Source: JACRLW01 sp050181465
GTDB taxonomy: Bacteria; Planctomycetota; UBA1135; UBA2386
Reading direction: 5' to 3'
Length of the DNA: 64,000 nucleotides
NCBI GenBank assembly: GCA_050181465.1
Contig: JBFXDD010000003.1
Span: 124,001 to 188,000 of the forward strand
Below are positions 8,667 through 17,535 of the stretch, piece by piece. Below the pieces are notes generated by a model that was not told the origin of the DNA, made no database searches, and saw only the letters and a list, made by a program, of their open reading frames with translations. Each line of letters begins with the position of its first letter. The first letter of the stretch is position 1. Made by a program: the position numbers and the translations under genes.

Positions 8667-9256
8667 CACTCGACCTCGTCGCTCCGGATTCGCCCGCGCA
8701 GTTCGGCGAGCAGGCGCAGCCGGGCCCGGTGCAGCCGGCTCTTCTGCGCCGCCAGACTGAGACCGAGGATCTGCGCAGTGTCCTCTCCGGACAGTTGCTC
8801 CAGGTCCCGCAAGGTCAGCACTTCGCGATCCTCGACCGCCAGAGCAGCGAGCGCTTCGTGCAGGATCGCGGTCTGCTCGGCAACGATCGCGACTCGCTGC
8901 GGGTCGACGTCGTTCGCGGCAAAGCCGGCCGCCTCCCCGAGTTCCTCCACCGACCGCTCGCAGTGGGGCCGCTGCGCGCTGCGCTCGAACTCGCGCGCCA
9001 GGGCGCGCCGCGCAACCGCGAACAGCCATGGTCTCAAGGACGCTCGCGCCTCCAGCGTGCCCGCATGCCGCCATGCCTGCACGAAGGCGTGTTGCATCGC
9101 ATCCTCGGCGCGATCACCCGCAGCGATCGCACGGGTGTAGCGATACAACGCGTCACGATGTCGCTCGACCAGCGCTCCGAACGCCGCCGCGTCACCCGCC
9201 GCAGTCTCGGCGAGCAGTTCTGCATCGGAAGAATCCAGGACCATGGTCGACGTCAT
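8666..9256 (-). CDS. ECF-type RNA polymerase sigma factor
   Basis: This 196-residue ECF sigma factor shows region 2 around residues 25-95 (YRYTRAIAAGDRAEDAMQHAFVQAW) and region 4 around 135-190 (GEDTAQILGLSLAAQKSRLHRARLRL). The start is the ATG in MTSTMVLDSSDAE, because the sequence further upstream reads as the DUF2892 gene in another frame. It is followed by its zinc-finger anti-sigma with a one-base overlap. It lies 17 bases after the DUF2892 gene, so all may be one transcript. The regulon is unknown. Confidence 0.92.
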   Translation of the reverse strand: MTSTMVLDSSDAELLAETAAGDAAAFGALVERHRDALYRYTRAIAAGDRAEDAMQHAFVQAWRHAGTLEARASLRPWLFAVARRALAREFERSAQRPHCERSVEELGEAAGFAANDVDPQRVAIVAEQTAILHEALAALAVEDREVLTLRDLEQLSGEDTAQILGLSLAAQKSRLHRARLRLLAELRGRIRSDEVE

Positions 9257-9273
9257 CCCGCCGAACCTCGCCT

Positions 9274-9480
9274 TCAGTGAGCCTTGGCGACGCGGCAGGT
9301 GCTGATGCCGAACAGAGTGTAGAGCGGGCAACTGCCGAGCAAACCCGTCAGGAGGGGGACGGCGCCGAGGTAAGCCCACGGCGTCTTCGGGCCCAGGAAG
9401 GCGAGGCTGAGGACAGCGATGCCGAGGACGACGCGGAGCACGCGCTCCACCTTGTGTTCGTTGCGTGGAAATAGGTTCAT
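9274..9480 (-). CDS. DUF2892 (YgaP-like) small membrane protein
   Basis: This 68-residue protein has two membrane segments (VLRVVLGIAVLSLAFLG, and LGAVPLLTGLLGSCPLYTLF). The pattern GSCPLYTLFGISTC is characteristic of the DUF2892 inner-membrane family, which in some proteins is fused to rhodanese domains as in YgaP. The two conserved cysteines (GSCP and STC) are present. Its role is not established, and a link with sulfur or thiol handling is known only for the fused relatives. It sits between the QueG-like gene and the sigma gene in the same direction. Confidence 0.85.
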   Translation of the reverse strand: MNLFPRNEHKVERVLRVVLGIAVLSLAFLGPKTPWAYLGAVPLLTGLLGSCPLYTLFGISTCRVAKAH

Positions 9481-9589
9481 GATCGCGCGGTGCCGGAGGA
9501 CGCTCGCGGTCACCAAGGCAAGAAGGCCTGAAGCGCCGAGCGGGATTCGCGATCGCCGCAAGAATTCTGCGCCGACGCACTTCGCGCGA

Positions 9590-10381
9590 TCAGAGGCTGC
9601 GGCGCAGCCGCTCCGGCACCAGTTTCCAGGCGCCGACCCCGAGCCAGCGACGGATCGCGAACATCGAGTAGGCCCCGCGGAAGGCCTCCTCCTCGGCCGT
9701 GTAGCGGTGCTCGCGTCCGACCGGACATGCATGCAACACCGCACAGCCGTCGGCACAACCCGAGGCGAGGCGATGATTGGCGCAGGCGCACAAGTCCGTC
9801 GCTCCTGAGCCGTCGTAGACCCGCACCGGGCAGGCATCGACGCATGGCCGGGCGCACTCTGCACAGGGATCGAAGTCGACGACCTCGCGCGGCAAGGCTC
9901 CGAACGGTTCGCCCCTGACCAAGAGAGCGATGCGGAGGGAGACCCACGGCCCGAAGACCGGATGCAGGAAGTGGCCGATGACCGGCGAGACGCTCCCCAG
10001 TCCGCACATCTCGGCGAGTTGCCGAAAGTTCATCGCGTCCTTGTCGTCGGGTCGCGCGATCGAACTGGGATAGCCTCGTTGCGCGAGGACCGTGCGGATC
10101 TCCTCGGCCACCTCGGCGCTCCAGGTGTCGATCGGATGGTAGTCGGGCGCGGCGGGCTGCAGTCGACCGCCGTTGCGTCGAGTCACCGTCTCGAAGGCAT
10201 CCCGCCCACCACTGCCCAGCAGCAAGATGGTGCCGACGTCGGCGCGACGTTCCTTGGCACGACGGCCGCACGGCTGGCTCGCGTCGAACACCGGGGCCCC
10301 CACGGCGCCGCAGAGGTTCATGCCCTCGGCCGCGGCGCGGTCGGCGATCGATCGGAAGAAGGGCGAGGCGCGGTAGGGCAC
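9590..10381 (-). CDS. QueG-like 4Fe-4S cluster protein
   Basis: This 263-residue protein has two ferredoxin-like cysteine groups in its C-terminal half (CAECARPCVDACP, and CADGCAVLHACPVG). Its central region (GLGSVSPVIGHFLHPVFGPWVSLRIALL) resembles the part of epoxyqueuosine reductase QueG before its Fe-S domain. It is shorter than QueG (about 350 or more residues) and lacks an evident full cobalamin-binding N-terminal domain, so it is better called a relative than QueG itself. It probably transfers electrons in the cytoplasm. Substrate unknown. Confidence 0.7.
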   Translation of the reverse strand: MPYRASPFFRSIADRAAAEGMNLCGAVGAPVFDASQPCGRRAKERRADVGTILLLGSGGRDAFETVTRRNGGRLQPAAPDYHPIDTWSAEVAEEIRTVLAQRGYPSSIARPDDKDAMNFRQLAEMCGLGSVSPVIGHFLHPVFGPWVSLRIALLVRGEPFGALPREVVDFDPCAECARPCVDACPVRVYDGSGATDLCACANHRLASGCADGCAVLHACPVGREHRYTAEEEAFRGAYSMFAIRRWLGVGAWKLVPERLRRSL

Positions 10382-10454
10382 GCAATGGGAAGATCGGCTG
10401 TCGAGCCCGTCCGCTCAAGCCGCGGCCCGACGATCGCGCGATGCCATGGCCGCC

Positions 10455-10633
10455 AGCCCGCATGATTCGTGAACGTCGTCGCGAGATCGGCGCAGGTCGA
10501 AGTCCGGCAAGGAGCCGCGTCGGTCGACGACCGAAGCGTAGCGGTAGTTACGCTGCCAGGGAGGAGCCGACGTAGCGACGCAGACGGGCGCGACTTGCGG
10601 CGATCGCAGTAGACGCTCACGAATCATCCGGGC
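10455..10633 (+). repeat. Dispersed 180-bp palindrome-ended repeat, copy A
   Basis: This 179-base copy begins AGCCCGCATGATTCGTGAAC and ends GACGCTCACGAATCATCCGG followed by GCC. It lies between the divergent QueG-like gene and the gene at 10811. The rest of the spacer (10382-10454 and 10634-10760) shows nothing else that I can name. Confidence 0.88.
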
Positions 10634-10810
10634 CAGCGTCGGTCGACCGGCCCGGGCTGAGCCGAATCGAAGCCGCGACGCCACCCCGGGACGTGCCGAA
10701 TCGGACGTCACCGCCTATCCTCGCCGACCCACCCTCGGAATCGGCTCTCCCACGGTCCTCCCCTGCTCCGCTCCCTAGGCATCGCGTTCCTGTCCGCGCT
10801 GATCACCGCG

Positions 10811-11539
10811 TTGGTAGTGATCGGCGGCTGGGCCGCGCTTCTCGCGTGGCCCAAGTCCACGCTGCGCGCCGCGGAAGGCGGTGTGCCCGACAGCGCGGTC
10901 CACGCGCTGGTCGTCCCGCCGCTCGAGCCGCTGCGACCGCTCGCTCGAGTCGTCGACGCCAGCTGGACGCGGCCCGTCGCGAGCGCGGCGCGTTCCCTGG
11001 CCGTCACGGTGAAGTGGGGTGACGGCCTCGACGACGGCGCGTGGCAAGTGAGCATCCTCGATGCCGTCACCGGCGCACCGCTGGCATCGAAGCCGCTGGC
11101 CGGCACCGCGGAGTTGCACTTCGCCGACCTGCCGACCACGGCACTCGGCGCGGTGTTGCATCGCCCGTCGCGATCGCCGCGCTTTGGCTGGACAGCCCGC
11201 ACCGAGATCGCGCCAAGCTCAGCCGCCGAACGCGTCGATCTGCCGGCGAACCCAGCTTCGATCGAAGTCGTGCTGACCGCGGTCGCCGCGGCCGATCACA
11301 AGATCCCGATCGCGGTGCGAATCGAGCGACTCGACGAACCGAGTTACGGCGCCGGACTCGCACTCCGAATCGAAGACGCGTTCGCCCCGGGCCACTCCGA
11401 CCACCCGCTGGTCGTGCGGGATCTCGCTCCCGGCCGCTATCGACTGAGATTCTTGGGCTTCGAGCCGAGCGAGGGCTCGAGCATCGAGCTGGATGCACCG
11501 ACCGCCGCGCCGCGGATCATTCGCGGCACTCCCCGCTGA
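10811..11539 (+). CDS. Uncharacterised membrane-anchored or exported protein
   Basis: The frame encodes a hydrophobic N-terminus followed by a beta-rich domain (WQVSILDAVTGAPL, LVVRDLAPGRYRLRFLGFEP). The ending resembles carboxypeptidase-regulatory or Ig-like domains. The only ordinary start is the TTG at 10811, which cuts the membrane segment. The hydrophobic stretch extends upstream in frame (LGIAFLSALITALVV) without ATG, GTG or TTG. A CTG at 10763 or a sequence error could explain this. No family was recognised. Its last 103 bases overlap the end of the convergent gene. Confidence 0.5.
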   Translation: MVVIGGWAALLAWPKSTLRAAEGGVPDSAVHALVVPPLEPLRPLARVVDASWTRPVASAARSLAVTVKWGDGLDDGAWQVSILDAVTGAPLASKPLAGTAELHFADLPTTALGAVLHRPSRSPRFGWTARTEIAPSSAAERVDLPANPASIEVVLTAVAAADHKIPIAVRIERLDEPSYGAGLALRIEDAFAPGHSDHPLVVRDLAPGRYRLRFLGFEPSEGSSIELDAPTAAPRIIRGTPR

Positions 11540-12429
11540 TCGCCGCGGTTCCCCTCTGCACCGGCGAACTCGATGCGACCGTGCACCAGACGATAGATGC
11601 GTGGCGAGAGCGGATGCTGCGCGGCGGCAAAACGCCTGGCGACGGTGCGTTCGAGTTCTCGTTCCGTTCCCGCCGCAGTTCGACCGAGCCAAAGCAGGTC
11701 TCGCTCCGGAACGGCGAAGTGAGCGCCGTCTTCCCGCATGGGATCGAGCAGGAGGACGCGCGCAGCGTCGAGGCCGTCGCCGCTGTCGACTACGACGGCT
11801 TCGGTGGAAGCGATCGAATCGAGTGCGATCCGGGTCCGTCGCCGAAGGTTGTCGATCGCCAACCGCATCAGCCCGTCGAAGTCACGCCCCCATTCGCGAA
11901 GCAGACCGTGATTCACGAAGGTGAGGTGGTCGCCGCGTGCGATCGCCAACACGGCGACGAGATCCGCGCCGATCGACATCGACGGCAAGGCCTCGTCGCC
12001 GAAGCGCGGCCCGAGTTCGGCGAGTCGAGCCGTCGTCTGAACCTGGGGCACGAGCAAAGTGGCGGCCGAGGCGAAGGCAAGCGCGTCAACCCGATCCAGA
12101 GTCCTCTCACGTGCCTCGTCGATGAGTTGTTGGACGAGCCGCGGCATCGCCTCCGGAAAGACCTGCGCACGCTGGGCCAAGCGGTGGAGCGGGACCGCGG
12201 TGTCTTGGCCGTTCAGCCGCAGCACGACGGTGAAGCTGCACGGCACGAATCCCACCACCCTCGCAGTGCCCGAACTCGTGCGCCGCAACTCGGCGGCGAA
12301 GGCACGGAGGAAGGCTCTCAGGGCGGCTGCCGGCGATCGGTCGCGTGCTCGTCGACGCCGGACGAGGAACACCCCGAACACCAGGAGGGCCAGTCCGCCG
12401 CAGAGGTACGCCGTCACGATCCGTCTCAT
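11437..12429 (-). CDS. DUF1444 (YtpQ-like) family protein
   Basis: This 330-residue protein has an N-terminal membrane anchor (AYLCGGLALLVFGVFLV). The body resembles the DUF1444/YtpQ family: VFPEAMPRLVQQLIDEA, ADLVAVLAIARGDHLTFVNH, and LMRLAIDNLRRRT. The family has no assigned biochemical role. The final 35 or so residues run antisense into the 3' end of the gene at 10811 and look unconserved, so a natural end near residue 295 may have been lost. The start is the ATG at 12427-12429, 75 bases from the divergent cysteine desulfurase gene. Confidence 0.65.
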   Translation of the reverse strand: MRRIVTAYLCGGLALLVFGVFLVRRRRARDRSPAAALRAFLRAFAAELRRTSSGTARVVGFVPCSFTVVLRLNGQDTAVPLHRLAQRAQVFPEAMPRLVQQLIDEARERTLDRVDALAFASAATLLVPQVQTTARLAELGPRFGDEALPSMSIGADLVAVLAIARGDHLTFVNHGLLREWGRDFDGLMRLAIDNLRRRTRIALDSIASTEAVVVDSGDGLDAARVLLLDPMREDGAHFAVPERDLLWLGRTAAGTERELERTVARRFAAAQHPLSPRIYRLVHGRIEFAGAEGNRGDQRGVPRMIRGAAVGASSSMLEPSLGSKPKNLSR

Positions 12430-12504
12430 CGGCAGTTTCGGGCGCGCCGATGGAAGTCGTGCCTTCCGGTGTGACGGGAACCCGGCCAGAATCGGTGGCC
12501 CCGC

Positions 12505-13686
12505 ATGCCAGCGCCGCACGTCTATCTCGATCACGCCGCGACCACCCCCCCCGATCCGGCGGTCGTCGCCGCGATGGCCGAGGTGGCCGTGAGTCACCCA
12601 GGAAATCCGTCTTCCATCCACGCGCTCGGCCGCGCAGCGCGCGCCCGGCTGGACGACGCCCGCGAGTTCCTGCGCGGCAGCGTCGGCGGTGCCAGGATCG
12701 TGATGACGAGCGGCGGCACCGAGGCCGACATGCTCGGGATCCTCGGCGCCGCGGCGGCGCGACCTTCCGGCCGCGTGTTGGTCGCCGCCAGCGATCACGC
12801 GGCCGTGCTGGCCCAGGACGGCCTGCTCGCGCGGCACCGCCAGCAACTGCAGCTACTGCCGGTCACGCCGCACGGCGATCTCGATCCGGAAGTGCTGTTC
12901 GAGAACCTCGGCAGCGATGTGCGGGTGGTCTCGCTGCTTCACGGACACAACGAACTCGGCACGCTCTGCGATCTCGACGAGCTCGTGGGCCTGATTCGTC
13001 GGGTCGCACCAGCGGCGCACATCCACGTCGACCTCGTGCAGGCCTACGGCAAGATCGACTTCGATCTCGACCTCGCCGACGTCGACTCGGTCGCGACCTC
13101 CGCTCACAAGCTGCACGGGCCGCGGGGAGTCGGCTTCCTGGCCCTCTCGAGCAAGGCGAGTCTCGCACCGCTGTGTGCGGGCGGCGGGCAGGAGGAGGGA
13201 CTTCGCGGCGGTACGGAGAACCTCGCGGGCGCCGTCGGCTTCGCGCTGGCCGCCGAACTCGCGCTCACACACCTCGAGCGGCGCGCGACGACGATGCGCG
13301 CGCTGCTCGACCGCGCGTGGCACGCGATCGTCGAGGTGTTCCCCGATGCGACGCAGCTCGGCCATCCCGACCGCCGCCTCCCCCACGTGCTGAGCGTCCG
13401 CATTCCCGGGGTGATCGCCCACACCTTGCTCGAACGCTGCGATGAACGCGGCGTCATGTTCTCGACCGGTGCTGCCTGCCACGCCGGGGAGACCAAGGAC
13501 AACCATGTCCTCCGCGCGATCGGACTTTCGCGAGGCGCCGCGCGAGAGGTGTTCCGCTTGTCGGTGGCTGCATCGACGACCACCGAGGAGCTCGATCTCG
13601 CCGTCGACGTGCTGCTCGACGAAGCGGAGATGCTGCAGCACCTCGCCGTCCCAGCCTCGCGCAAAGCGAACGGTCACGCCCAATGA
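12505..13686 (+). CDS. Cysteine desulfurase (NifS/IscS family)
   Basis: This PLP enzyme of 393 residues removes sulfur from L-cysteine as an enzyme-bound persulfide, for Fe-S cluster or thio-cofactor synthesis. It starts YLDHAATTPP. The PLP lysine is K202 in TSAHKLHGPRG, the stacking histidine is H98, and the sulfur-accepting cysteine is C325 in FSTGAACHAG. Its length matches the family. No scaffold gene (IscU or SufU) is adjacent. It overlaps the mutS start by four bases (ATGA), so the two genes are coupled even though their functions are unrelated. Confidence 0.93.
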   Translation: MPAPHVYLDHAATTPPDPAVVAAMAEVAVSHPGNPSSIHALGRAARARLDDAREFLRGSVGGARIVMTSGGTEADMLGILGAAAARPSGRVLVAASDHAAVLAQDGLLARHRQQLQLLPVTPHGDLDPEVLFENLGSDVRVVSLLHGHNELGTLCDLDELVGLIRRVAPAAHIHVDLVQAYGKIDFDLDLADVDSVATSAHKLHGPRGVGFLALSSKASLAPLCAGGGQEEGLRGGTENLAGAVGFALAAELALTHLERRATTMRALLDRAWHAIVEVFPDATQLGHPDRRLPHVLSVRIPGVIAHTLLERCDERGVMFSTGAACHAGETKDNHVLRAIGLSRGAAREVFRLSVAASTTTEELDLAVDVLLDEAEMLQHLAVPASRKANGHAQ

Positions 13687-16301
13687 GCACGCCTCGCGAC
13701 GGCACCACGCCGGCGATGGCGCAATACCTCGCGGCCAAGGCACAGCACCCCGATGCGCTGCTGCTCTTCCGCATGGGCGATTTCTACGAGCTGTTCTTCG
13801 ACGACGCCAAGCGCGCTGCCGAACTGCTCGAACTCACGCTCACGTCCCGCAACAAGGGTGACGACCCGATTCCGATGGCGGGAGTGCCGGTCCGGGCGAT
13901 CGACAACTACCTGCGACGGCTCGTGGAACTCGGCGAACGCGTGGCGATCTGCGAGCAGATGCAGGACCCGCGCGAGGCCAAGGGTGTGGTCGAACGCAAG
14001 GTGGTGCGCGTCGTCACCCCCGGCACCCTCACCGAGGACGATCTGTTGCGCGGTGCCGGCGCGAACCACCTCGCCGCGGTCGCGCTGCGCGACGACACGG
14101 TCGGGATCGCATGGGTCGAGTTGTCGACCGGGACGTTTCGGATCGGTGAGTTCCCGCGACCTCGAATGCTCGACGAACTGTCGCGCATCGATCCGGCCGA
14201 ACTCCTGGTGCGCGAGGACGCCGACGAACTGCGCGAGGCGCTCTCTGTGCTGCGCGTCTCGATCGCTCGCCGCGCACCGCACGACTTTGGCGCCCAGTCG
14301 GCGCATCTCGCCCTCACGCGCTTCTTCGGCACGAAGACCCTCGACGGGTTCGGCGTGAGCGACCTCCCCGTGGCGCTCAATGCCGCGGGCGCGCTGATCG
14401 TCTACCTCGAGACCACGCAGCTCGCCGCACTCCCGCACATCCGCCGCATCGAGGCGTGGCGTGACGGCGAGCACATGCTGCTCGATTCCATCACGCGGCG
14501 CAGCCTCGAACTGGTGAGCACGATGGCGGGCGACACCGGCACAACGGTGGTCGACGTCATCGATCGCACGCGCACGCCCATGGGCAAGCGGTTGCTGCGC
14601 GAATGGGTCGTGTCGCCGCTCGCACAGCCGGAGCCGATCGCGCGACGCCAGCAAGCGGTCGCCGCACTCCTCGCCGATCCCGCGCGTTTGCGCGCGCTCG
14701 CGGACGCACTGGCCGGAATCCTGGACTTGGAGCGATTGACGACACGCATCGCGACCGGCCGAGCGAACGCTCGCGACCTCGTGGCACTGCGCGCGAGCCT
14801 CGAGCGTCTGCCGGCGGTGGTCGTGGCACTCGACGGCATCGACTCCGCGCTCCTCGCCGAGATCATCGATGGTCACGATCCGTTGACCGATCTCGCCGAA
14901 CTGATCGAGCGATCGATCGCCGACGATCCGCCGGCAACGCTCCGCGACGGCGGCATCCTCCGCGAGGGCTACAGCGCGGAACTCGACGAATTGCTGGTGC
15001 TCGCCCGCGACAGCCAGACGTGGCTGGCCAACTTCCAGGCGAGGGAATCCCAGCGGACCGGCATCGGTAATCTGAAGGTCGGTTTCAATCGAGTGTTCGG
15101 CTACTACATCGAGATCACGCACGGCAATCGCGCGGTCACCCTGCCGCCCGAGTACCAACGCCGACAGACCACGCGCAACGCGGAGCGTTACGTCACCGAC
15201 GACCTGCGGGACTTCGAAGCCAAGGTGCTGCGCGCCGAGGAGAGCAGCAAGCAACTCGAGTACGACCTGTTCGATCGCGTACGCGCGACCCTCGCCGAAT
15301 CGACCGCGCGCCTGCAGGACACCGCGCGTCGCGTGGCCACGATCGACGTCCTCTGCGGCTTCGCACTCACGGCGCGAGAGCGCAACTACTGCCGACCGAC
15401 CCTCGACGATTCCGGCCAACTGCGCATCGTCGACGGCCGCCATCCCGTGATCGAGGCGACGCACGCACAGGGCACCTTCGTCCCCAACGACACCGACCTG
15501 TCGCTTCCCGATCGCCGACTCGTCCTCTTGACCGGGCCGAACATGGCCGGCAAGTCGACGTGGATCCGCCAGAACGCACTGATCGTGCTGCTGGCTCAGA
15601 TCGGCAGCTTCGTGCCGGCGAAGGCCGCGACGATCGGTGTCGTCGACCGGATCTTCACCCGCGTCGGCGCCGCCGACGACATCAGCCGGGGCGCGTCGAC
15701 CTTCATGGTCGAGATGGTCGAGACGGCGAACATCCTCAACAACGCGACCGCGCGGAGTCTGGTGATCCTCGACGAAGTCGGGCGCGGAACGAGCACGTTC
15801 GACGGTCTCGCGCTGGCCTGGGCGATCGCCGAGGACCTGCACGGACGCATCGGTTGCCGCGCGCTGTTCGCGACGCATTACCACCAGATGACCGCGATGG
15901 CGGGAGAGCGCGCGGGAGTGGTGAACTGTCGCGTCGCCGTGCGGGAGTGGGGCGAGGAAGTGGTGTTCCTCCACCGGATCGAGGAAGGCGGCACCGACCG
16001 CAGCTACGGCCTGCACGTGGCGCGACTCGCCGGCGTGCCGAGCTCGGTCATCGCGCGCGCACGCGCGGTGCTGGATCGTCTCGAGGACGAAGGCCGCGAG
16101 TTGAGCGATGCGCTGATCCCATCGGCGCAGGCGGTGGCCGAGAACAGGCCGCGACCGCGTCAACTCGAACTCTTCGAACGCGGGCGCGATCGCGTGCTGC
16201 GGGAACTGCGGGTGCTAGACCTCGACGGCGTCACGCCGCGCGATGCCCTCGCGAGACTGGGCGAGTGGCAATCGACATTGCGCGACGACGACGCTTCATG
16301 A
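13683..16301 (+). CDS. mutS: DNA mismatch repair ATPase MutS
   Basis: This 872-residue protein is full length for MutS. The N-terminal mismatch-binding domain has the Phe-x-Glu motif in GDFYELFF near residue 35. Connector, lever and clamp domains follow. The ATPase domain has Walker A TGPNMAGKST (about 617-626), then SRGASTFMVEM, Walker B LVILDEVGRGTSTFDG, and ATHYHQM. It recognises base mismatches and recruits MutL. The ATG overlaps the end of the cysteine desulfurase gene. No mutL is present in the window. Confidence 0.98.
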   Translation: MSTPRDGTTPAMAQYLAAKAQHPDALLLFRMGDFYELFFDDAKRAAELLELTLTSRNKGDDPIPMAGVPVRAIDNYLRRLVELGERVAICEQMQDPREAKGVVERKVVRVVTPGTLTEDDLLRGAGANHLAAVALRDDTVGIAWVELSTGTFRIGEFPRPRMLDELSRIDPAELLVREDADELREALSVLRVSIARRAPHDFGAQSAHLALTRFFGTKTLDGFGVSDLPVALNAAGALIVYLETTQLAALPHIRRIEAWRDGEHMLLDSITRRSLELVSTMAGDTGTTVVDVIDRTRTPMGKRLLREWVVSPLAQPEPIARRQQAVAALLADPARLRALADALAGILDLERLTTRIATGRANARDLVALRASLERLPAVVVALDGIDSALLAEIIDGHDPLTDLAELIERSIADDPPATLRDGGILREGYSAELDELLVLARDSQTWLANFQARESQRTGIGNLKVGFNRVFGYYIEITHGNRAVTLPPEYQRRQTTRNAERYVTDDLRDFEAKVLRAEESSKQLEYDLFDRVRATLAESTARLQDTARRVATIDVLCGFALTARERNYCRPTLDDSGQLRIVDGRHPVIEATHAQGTFVPNDTDLSLPDRRLVLLTGPNMAGKSTWIRQNALIVLLAQIGSFVPAKAATIGVVDRIFTRVGAADDISRGASTFMVEMVETANILNNATARSLVILDEVGRGTSTFDGLALAWAIAEDLHGRIGCRALFATHYHQMTAMAGERAGVVNCRVAVREWGEEVVFLHRIEEGGTDRSYGLHVARLAGVPSSVIARARAVLDRLEDEGRELSDALIPSAQAVAENRPRPRQLELFERGRDRVLRELRVLDLDGVTPRDALARLGEWQSTLRDDDAS

Positions 16302-16324
16302 GCGATGCGCGGCGAGCGCCTTGG

Positions 16325-16441
16325 TCAGTCCGGATGCGCCGCAGTCCACAACACCCAGGCGATAGTGCCGGCCACAACGATCAGGCCCGCGACGATCCAC
16401 CAGCCGCGGATGCGCGGTGCTCGATAGTCGTCCGCGCTCAC
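16325..16441 (-). CDS. 38-residue single-pass membrane protein, coupled to LptG-type gene
   Basis: A GTG at 16439-16441 overlaps the stop of the upstream permease gene (GTGA), which is typical translational coupling. The product is 38 residues with a charged N-terminus (MSADDYRAPR), one membrane helix (WWIVAGLIVVAGTIAWVLW) and the tail TAAHPD. No homologue is recalled. Position, coupling and clean topology support a real small protein, perhaps a helper of the Lpt permease. Its brevity keeps the call tentative. Confidence 0.55.
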   Translation of the reverse strand: MSADDYRAPRIRGWWIVAGLIVVAGTIAWVLWTAAHPD

Positions 16442-17535
16442 GTCTTCACCCCCACGTAGTAGACCGTCCCGAAGGCACCGAACAGGATGGTCGGTAACCA
16501 GGCAGCGAGGACGGGATGCAGAATCGACACACCGAGAGTTTGGCAGGTCAGGTCGGTCACCAGATAGAGCCCGCACAACAACACCGCAAACACGACCCGT
16601 TCGACTCGACGCCCGCGCTCGAACGAGACCGCGAAGGGCAGCGCGAGGATCAGCAGCACGAGGTTTGCGAGTGGAAACGTGATGCGACTGTGGAAAGCGA
16701 GCACGAGGTCGCGGCGACCGGGCCGCAGCGCCTGGAGGTCGAGCAGCTCCGAGTAGGAGAGCTGAATCGTCTCGCGACCTTCCTTGCCCAGGCGGAACAG
16801 CAGCTCGGGAGTCATGTCGGGCACACCGAGCCAGTCGACCGCGCTCGGGGTCGTCGCGGAACGGCGCTCGCCGGCCTGGAGCCGCCAGTCGCCGACCGCC
16901 GCATCCCAGGTCGCCGAGGTCGCGTTGACGGTGTAGACGTCGTCCGCGGTGCTGCCGCGATCGATCATCGTGACGTTGCTGATCTTGGCCGCGGCGTGGT
17001 CGTAGCGACCGACGAAGACGGTCTGGTTCGCTCCCTTTCGCAGCTTCACGATCAGGTTCTCGAGCTCGATCGGTCCACGGTTGCCGCGCAGGTGGGCCTG
17101 AGCCACCGAGAGCGGTTCGCTGATCGAAGGAATGACCCACTCCCAGCACCCGGCCATGCACAGCGCGGAGAATCCGGCGAGCAGGACCATCGGTCTCAGG
17201 ATCCGCAACATGGATCGCCCGATGAAGAGCATCGGCACGACCTCGTTCGCGGCGAAGTGCGCGGACACGGTGAACATCGCGGCGATGACCGTCGCGAACG
17301 GCGCCACCATGACGAAGACGATCGGCAGCGCCAGGAACTGCGCACTGGAGACGTCGAGAAACAGCGTGAACATGCTGCCGCCCTCGTCTTCGACCACCCG
17401 CATGAAGGTGGGCAGATTGATCAACAGATCGATCAGCGAGAAAAGCAGCACCATGAACAGCAGCGCTGCGAGCCAGCTTCCGAATGCGCCGCGACCGACG
17501 TAGCGATCGAGCCGATCACCGAAGAGGAGCCCCAT
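16438..17535 (-). CDS. lptG: LptF/LptG-type permease (YjgP/YjgQ family), second copy
   Basis: This permease of 365 residues has the family layout: N-terminal membrane helices (WLAALLFMVLLFSLIDLLI and following), a periplasmic beta-jellyroll domain in the middle (about 130-250), and three C-terminal helices (NLVLLILALPFAVSFERG to the end). In the Lpt system LptF and LptG form the inner-membrane part that extracts lipopolysaccharide, driven by LptB. The ATG at 17533-17535 overlaps the preceding stop by one base. A GTG one codon upstream is possible. F versus G is assigned by gene order only. Confidence 0.85.
   Translation of the reverse strand: MGLLFGDRLDRYVGRGAFGSWLAALLFMVLLFSLIDLLINLPTFMRVVEDEGGSMFTLFLDVSSAQFLALPIVFVMVAPFATVIAAMFTVSAHFAANEVVPMLFIGRSMLRILRPMVLLAGFSALCMAGCWEWVIPSISEPLSVAQAHLRGNRGPIELENLIVKLRKGANQTVFVGRYDHAAAKISNVTMIDRGSTADDVYTVNATSATWDAAVGDWRLQAGERRSATTPSAVDWLGVPDMTPELLFRLGKEGRETIQLSYSELLDLQALRPGRRDLVLAFHSRITFPLANLVLLILALPFAVSFERGRRVERVVFAVLLCGLYLVTDLTCQTLGVSILHPVLAAWLPTILFGAFGTVYYVGVKT

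Noticed and set aside
9590..10381. Naming the gene queG
   Set aside because: It is too short, and a complete cobalamin-binding half is not seen. Only the Fe-S part and a middle block are similar.
10318..10620. Short minus-strand proteins across repeat copies (also at about 36957-37114 and 52028-52312)
   Set aside because: The similar peptides arise because the same non-coding repeat is translated. The frames have no conserved start and are not preserved in copy E.
13674..16163. An 829-codon open frame antisense to mutS
   Set aside because: High GC and codon bias leave the opposite strand open. The mutS frame has all family motifs, and the antisense product has none.
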